In this document: piece by piece, positions 61,666 to 64,000 of the stretch
Layout of the letters: every line of letters begins with the position of its first letter
Position numbering within the stretch: the stretch's first letter is position 1
Translations under genes and position numbers: made by a program
NCBI GenBank assembly: GCA_964580185.1
Contig: CAZOJQ010000007.1
Coordinates: forward strand, 10,644 to 74,643
Direction of reading: 5' to 3'
DNA length: 64,000 bases
From: CAYWWY01 sp964580185
Lineage (GTDB): Bacteria; Thermotogota; Thermotogae; MWEM01
Notes under the pieces: generated by a model
What the model was told of the DNA's origin: nothing
The model's database searches: none
Seen by the model: the letters and a program-made list of their open reading frames with translations, nothing else

Positions 61666-61690
61666 AGTATAACACATGGTGTGGTATAAT
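61666..61690. promoter_or_regulatory. Overlapping divergent promoters
   Basis: Plus-strand TGGTATAAT (-10 at 61685-61690) for the gene at 61726 and minus-strand TGTTATACT (-10 at 61666-61671) for the GNAT operon sit within 25 bases in a near-palindrome. Polymerase could bind only one at a time, so the two units may be reciprocally expressed. Confidence 0.55.
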
Positions 61691-61725
61691 TTCCACAAGT
61701 GTAAATCCAAGTACAGGAGGCCGCT

Positions 61726-62796
61726 GTGAGAAAAAGAAACTTCTGTATTCTGTATTTAAGCATTATGATCATGAGTATGGGATGGACAACCACTCAGGAA
61801 GCGCATCCTCGAGGTTTGGGCATCGTCCTTCCGAAAAGCGCCCTTGTTAGTGAAGAGGTAATAGACAGCGTTTTGGGAATGTGCATCCAGTTTCGGGTTG
61901 ACACTCTCTATGTTCCTGCCATATCCTATCTGGAAGCGTTGTATGGATCGGATATCCTTCCCAGAAGCAATGTTTTGATCAATCACCCAACCCCTTCGGA
62001 TTTCGACCCAATTGGGTACATTCTTCGGAAGGCTTCCACACTTGGAATCCGAACGGTTTTGATGCTTGATCTGTTCACGGCTTGGCCCTCCGAAGACATT
62101 CCTTTCAACCCATTACATGTTACGAGACGATCTCCCCAATGGCTCAGCCACGATTCCATCGGTCGATTGCATACTTCCCCCGTCATTTTGGATCCTGGCA
62201 ACCCTCACGTTCAATCCTTTGTTCTCTCGCTGCTTCGGGAAATCATGGTTCGGTACCAGCCCATGTTCATCGCCCTAGAAAACTTTCGATATCCAAACCG
62301 CGCGTATGGGTACAACCCCACTGCGCTCATCGAATTCGAGCGGAAAAAGCGGGAAAGCTACCAACAGGTCTATTCCTTCGATACCTTTCGAGAGCAGGCT
62401 TTGGATGACTTGATTTTCCGGATTGCCGCGTTAAGAGATTCTTTAGGCATTTTCACCCAATTCTCCGCTTTTGTATCATCCGACATTCACTTGGCTCGAA
62501 GAGATACGTTCCAAAATTGGGCCCAATGGGTCAATGCGGGGCACCTTCAATCAGTAGCCCTATCTTACTGGTATCCTGACATTCAAAGGGTCAGATACGA
62601 TACCTCCCAAGCCTTCGAAACGCTCCATCAAGGCAGGTTCGTTCCGGTACTGAACCCTTTCGACATGAACGCACCCCAGCTCGAAGCGGTTGTGAAAGAG
62701 ATTATGGGTTTTCCGGTCCCGCAAATCATTTTGTCCACATTTTCTCCTGACATTCTCCGAATGATGAACAGCTGGAATGTAGGGGTACCAAGGTGA
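61726..62796 (+). CDS. Secreted GHL10-like glycoside hydrolase
   Basis: A 356-residue protein with a signal-like start (residues 5-20) and a TIM barrel similar to the GHL10/YngK family of predicted glycosidases. Recognised by the FDPIGYILRKASTLGIRTVL strand-helix near 89, SPQWLSHDSIGRLHTSPVIL near 135, DPGNPHVQSFVLSLLREI near 155 and FIALENFRYPN near 180. GTG start with GGAGG five bases upstream. No carbohydrate-binding domain. The family is found near cell-wall and polysaccharide genes; substrate unknown. Confidence 0.72.
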   Translation: MRKRNFCILYLSIMIMSMGWTTTQEAHPRGLGIVLPKSALVSEEVIDSVLGMCIQFRVDTLYVPAISYLEALYGSDILPRSNVLINHPTPSDFDPIGYILRKASTLGIRTVLMLDLFTAWPSEDIPFNPLHVTRRSPQWLSHDSIGRLHTSPVILDPGNPHVQSFVLSLLREIMVRYQPMFIALENFRYPNRAYGYNPTALIEFERKKRESYQQVYSFDTFREQALDDLIFRIAALRDSLGIFTQFSAFVSSDIHLARRDTFQNWAQWVNAGHLQSVALSYWYPDIQRVRYDTSQAFETLHQGRFVPVLNPFDMNAPQLEAVVKEIMGFPVPQIILSTFSPDILRMMNSWNVGVPR

Positions 62797-62803
62797 CGAA
62801 TCG

Positions 62804-63535
62804 TTGAGATGGCGCTTTTGGGATCATACCCATACCCCTTGCTCGGGGAAAACCAATATGGATATTGACCTTCGTATGATGGCCCAATGCGCCCAGGAAG
62901 GAATCGGGATCATTCGGTTGTATACGTGGAATCCCCCAGCGCTTTCGGTAGGCGTCTACCAAAAAACCGATCGGATTGACCTTCTCTTCATGAACGATCA
63001 GGGGATTGATTTCGTCCATAGACCCACTGGGGGAAAAGCGGTCTTGCACGATCGGGAGCTAACTTATGCCGTGGCTGTGCCCGTCATTCCAGAGCGAAAA
63101 ACCCTTTCTGTCGTTGAATCCTATCGGATGATCACACAAGGGTTGATATCTGGGTTGGCGTTATTAGGTATCGTGCCAACTCCGGCCCGGATTCATCCCC
63201 CACAGACAGTAAGCGCGGCTTGTTTCGATCATGTATCGTTGGGAGAACCCCTTTTCCGGGGTGGAAAACTGATCGGAAGCGCTCAGTACCGGACCGCAAG
63301 GAGTATCCTGCAACACGGGTCTTTGCCCTTTGAATTGGACCTTCGCAAATATGTCCGTTGTTTTCAACTATCCATGAAAGAACGCGATATCCTGATCACC
63401 CGTTTGAAGAAGAGCGTTCGGACCCTCGCGGACTGGAAGATTCGCTGGGAAGACCGATCAGATGTTGTTCATGCCCTCCAGTTGGGCTTTGCGAAAGTAT
63501 CGGATCAACTGTTTGAATCAGGAGGTACTGGATGA
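62804..63535 (+). CDS. Lipoate-protein ligase A / octanoyltransferase-family protein
   Basis: A 243-residue BPL/LplA/LipB-fold protein. HRPTGGKAVLHDRELTYAV near 67 is the lipoate-site motif, and GGKLIGSAQYRTARS near 145 carries the conserved catalytic Lys, with QHGSLPF downstream. It attaches lipoate or octanoate to carrier proteins such as GcvH. It is shorter than LplA with its C-terminal domain (about 330 residues), so it may be LipM- or LplJ-like. TTG start with AAGGTG upstream; its stop overlaps the rhomboid ATG. Confidence 0.85.
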   Translation: MRWRFWDHTHTPCSGKTNMDIDLRMMAQCAQEGIGIIRLYTWNPPALSVGVYQKTDRIDLLFMNDQGIDFVHRPTGGKAVLHDRELTYAVAVPVIPERKTLSVVESYRMITQGLISGLALLGIVPTPARIHPPQTVSAACFDHVSLGEPLFRGGKLIGSAQYRTARSILQHGSLPFELDLRKYVRCFQLSMKERDILITRLKKSVRTLADWKIRWEDRSDVVHALQLGFAKVSDQLFESGGTG

Positions 63536-64000
63536 AACCAAAAACCCCAATCACTATAAGCATCTTGGTATTAAACTTGGTGTTCTTCATCATGACCATC
63601 ATCCGAGGAGGGACAGGGATCTCGATGAGCGCGATGGTTTCTGCTGATGCGTTGGAATCCCTTGGAGCCCAATACGGACCTCTGGTAAATCAAGGAGAAT
63701 ACTATCGAATTGTGACTGCAATCTTTCTCCATGGGAATCTGCTGCACATTCTGTTTAACTCGTATGCCCTCTATTACCTTGGTAGAATCACAGAATATGT
63801 CTTTGCTCCAGGGCGTTTTCTTCTGATTTACTTTGCGTCGGGGGTTATGGGGAATGTTTTAACCCACTTCTTGTACCCCGATGTTTTCTCGATCGGAGCC
63901 AGCGGGTCGGTTTTCGGTCTTGTAGGAATCCTGTTTGCCATCGGCCTCCGAAAAGACCATCCCCGATACCTAACCTCCGTAACGGGTACAGCCCTGCTCC
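63532..64000 (+). CDS. Rhomboid intramembrane serine protease, 3' end outside window
   Basis: The first 156 residues are visible. N-terminal helix (ISILVLNLVFFIMTII), the loop RIVTAIFLHGNLLHILFNSY with the conserved His and Asn near 75, and the catalytic serine motif IGASGSVFGLVGILF near 123. The second catalytic His lies beyond the window. ATG preceded by AGGAGG six bases upstream and overlapping the previous stop. Cleaves transmembrane helices of unknown clients. Confidence 0.93.
   Translation, partial: MKPKTPITISILVLNLVFFIMTIIRGGTGISMSAMVSADALESLGAQYGPLVNQGEYYRIVTAIFLHGNLLHILFNSYALYYLGRITEYVFAPGRFLLIYFASGVMGNVLTHFLYPDVFSIGASGSVFGLVGILFAIGLRKDHPRYLTSVTGTALL

Noticed and set aside
1..64000. 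tRNA, rRNA, CRISPR, insertion sequence and prophage signals
   Set aside because: No cloverleaf-like T-loop/CCA pattern, no regular short repeats, no transposase, integrase or phage structural protein was seen. Small noncoding RNAs cannot be excluded by eye.

Overview
The window is a gene-dense stretch (about 59 protein genes in 64 kb, no gap over 300 bases) from a bacterial chromosome of roughly balanced base composition. I found no tRNA, rRNA, CRISPR array or insertion sequence. The gene content points to a free-living, fermentative anaerobe that uses sugars and peptides. It has a one-chain pyruvate:ferredoxin oxidoreductase, a second 2-oxoacid:ferredoxin oxidoreductase, oxygen-sensitive radical SAM enzymes, a CoA-disulfide reductase, several glycoside hydrolases and CUT2/BmpA-type uptake. 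Chemotaxis genes (an MCP and CheB) and a GGDEF-EAL protein suggest motility or surface behaviour. I cannot name the phylum from sequence alone. Promoters are unusually uniform: eight carry an exact extended -10 box, TGGTATAAT.

Layout. 1-2010: end of a GH63-like glycosidase. 2131-9552 (minus): pyruvate oxidoreductase, then a tsf-pyrH-HD-tmk-sugar kinase operon. 9765-13466: two paralogous small lipoproteins, a secreted PDZ-like protein and a GGDEF-EAL protein. 13502-25841: a thioredoxin-fold protein, then a long plus-strand run (korBC, dgkA, cheB, a nucleotidyltransferase, a DUF4139-like protein, a YqeK-like HD protein, rlmN, a 32-residue membrane peptide, lgt, dnaB, a radical SAM protein, coaE). 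25908-31790: a nitronate monooxygenase, a PadR / CoA-disulfide reductase operon with a DsrE remnant, and an MCP. 31821-37186: a GNAT, dehydrogenase, isomerase, Gfo/Idh and GH13 sugar operon. 37319-42307: a secreted 5'-nucleotidase, rho and a clostripain-family lipoprotein peptidase.

42319-51454 (minus) is a long co-directional run. From its promoter it reads murQ, a MurNAc/GlcNAc kinase, an FMN-binding protein, a DUF1116 (AllG-like) protein, an AT-rich cysK, a cyclase-family hydrolase and a three-subunit molybdenum hydroxylase. It looks like N-heterocycle or purine catabolism joined to cell-wall amino sugar recycling. 51609-59492 (minus) is a well-bounded transcription unit with a promoter at one end and a terminator at the other. 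It holds a DUF3798 secreted binding protein, an ABC ATPase, two permeases and both halves of the TldD/TldE protease. It is the best candidate here for an undescribed system: uptake of a peptide-like compound followed by cytoplasmic proteolytic maturation or degradation. 59512-64000 holds an ExbB/TolQ-like channel, a MagIII-like DNA glycosylase, a GNAT, a GHL10-like secreted glycosidase, a lipoate ligase-family protein and a rhomboid protease cut by the window end.
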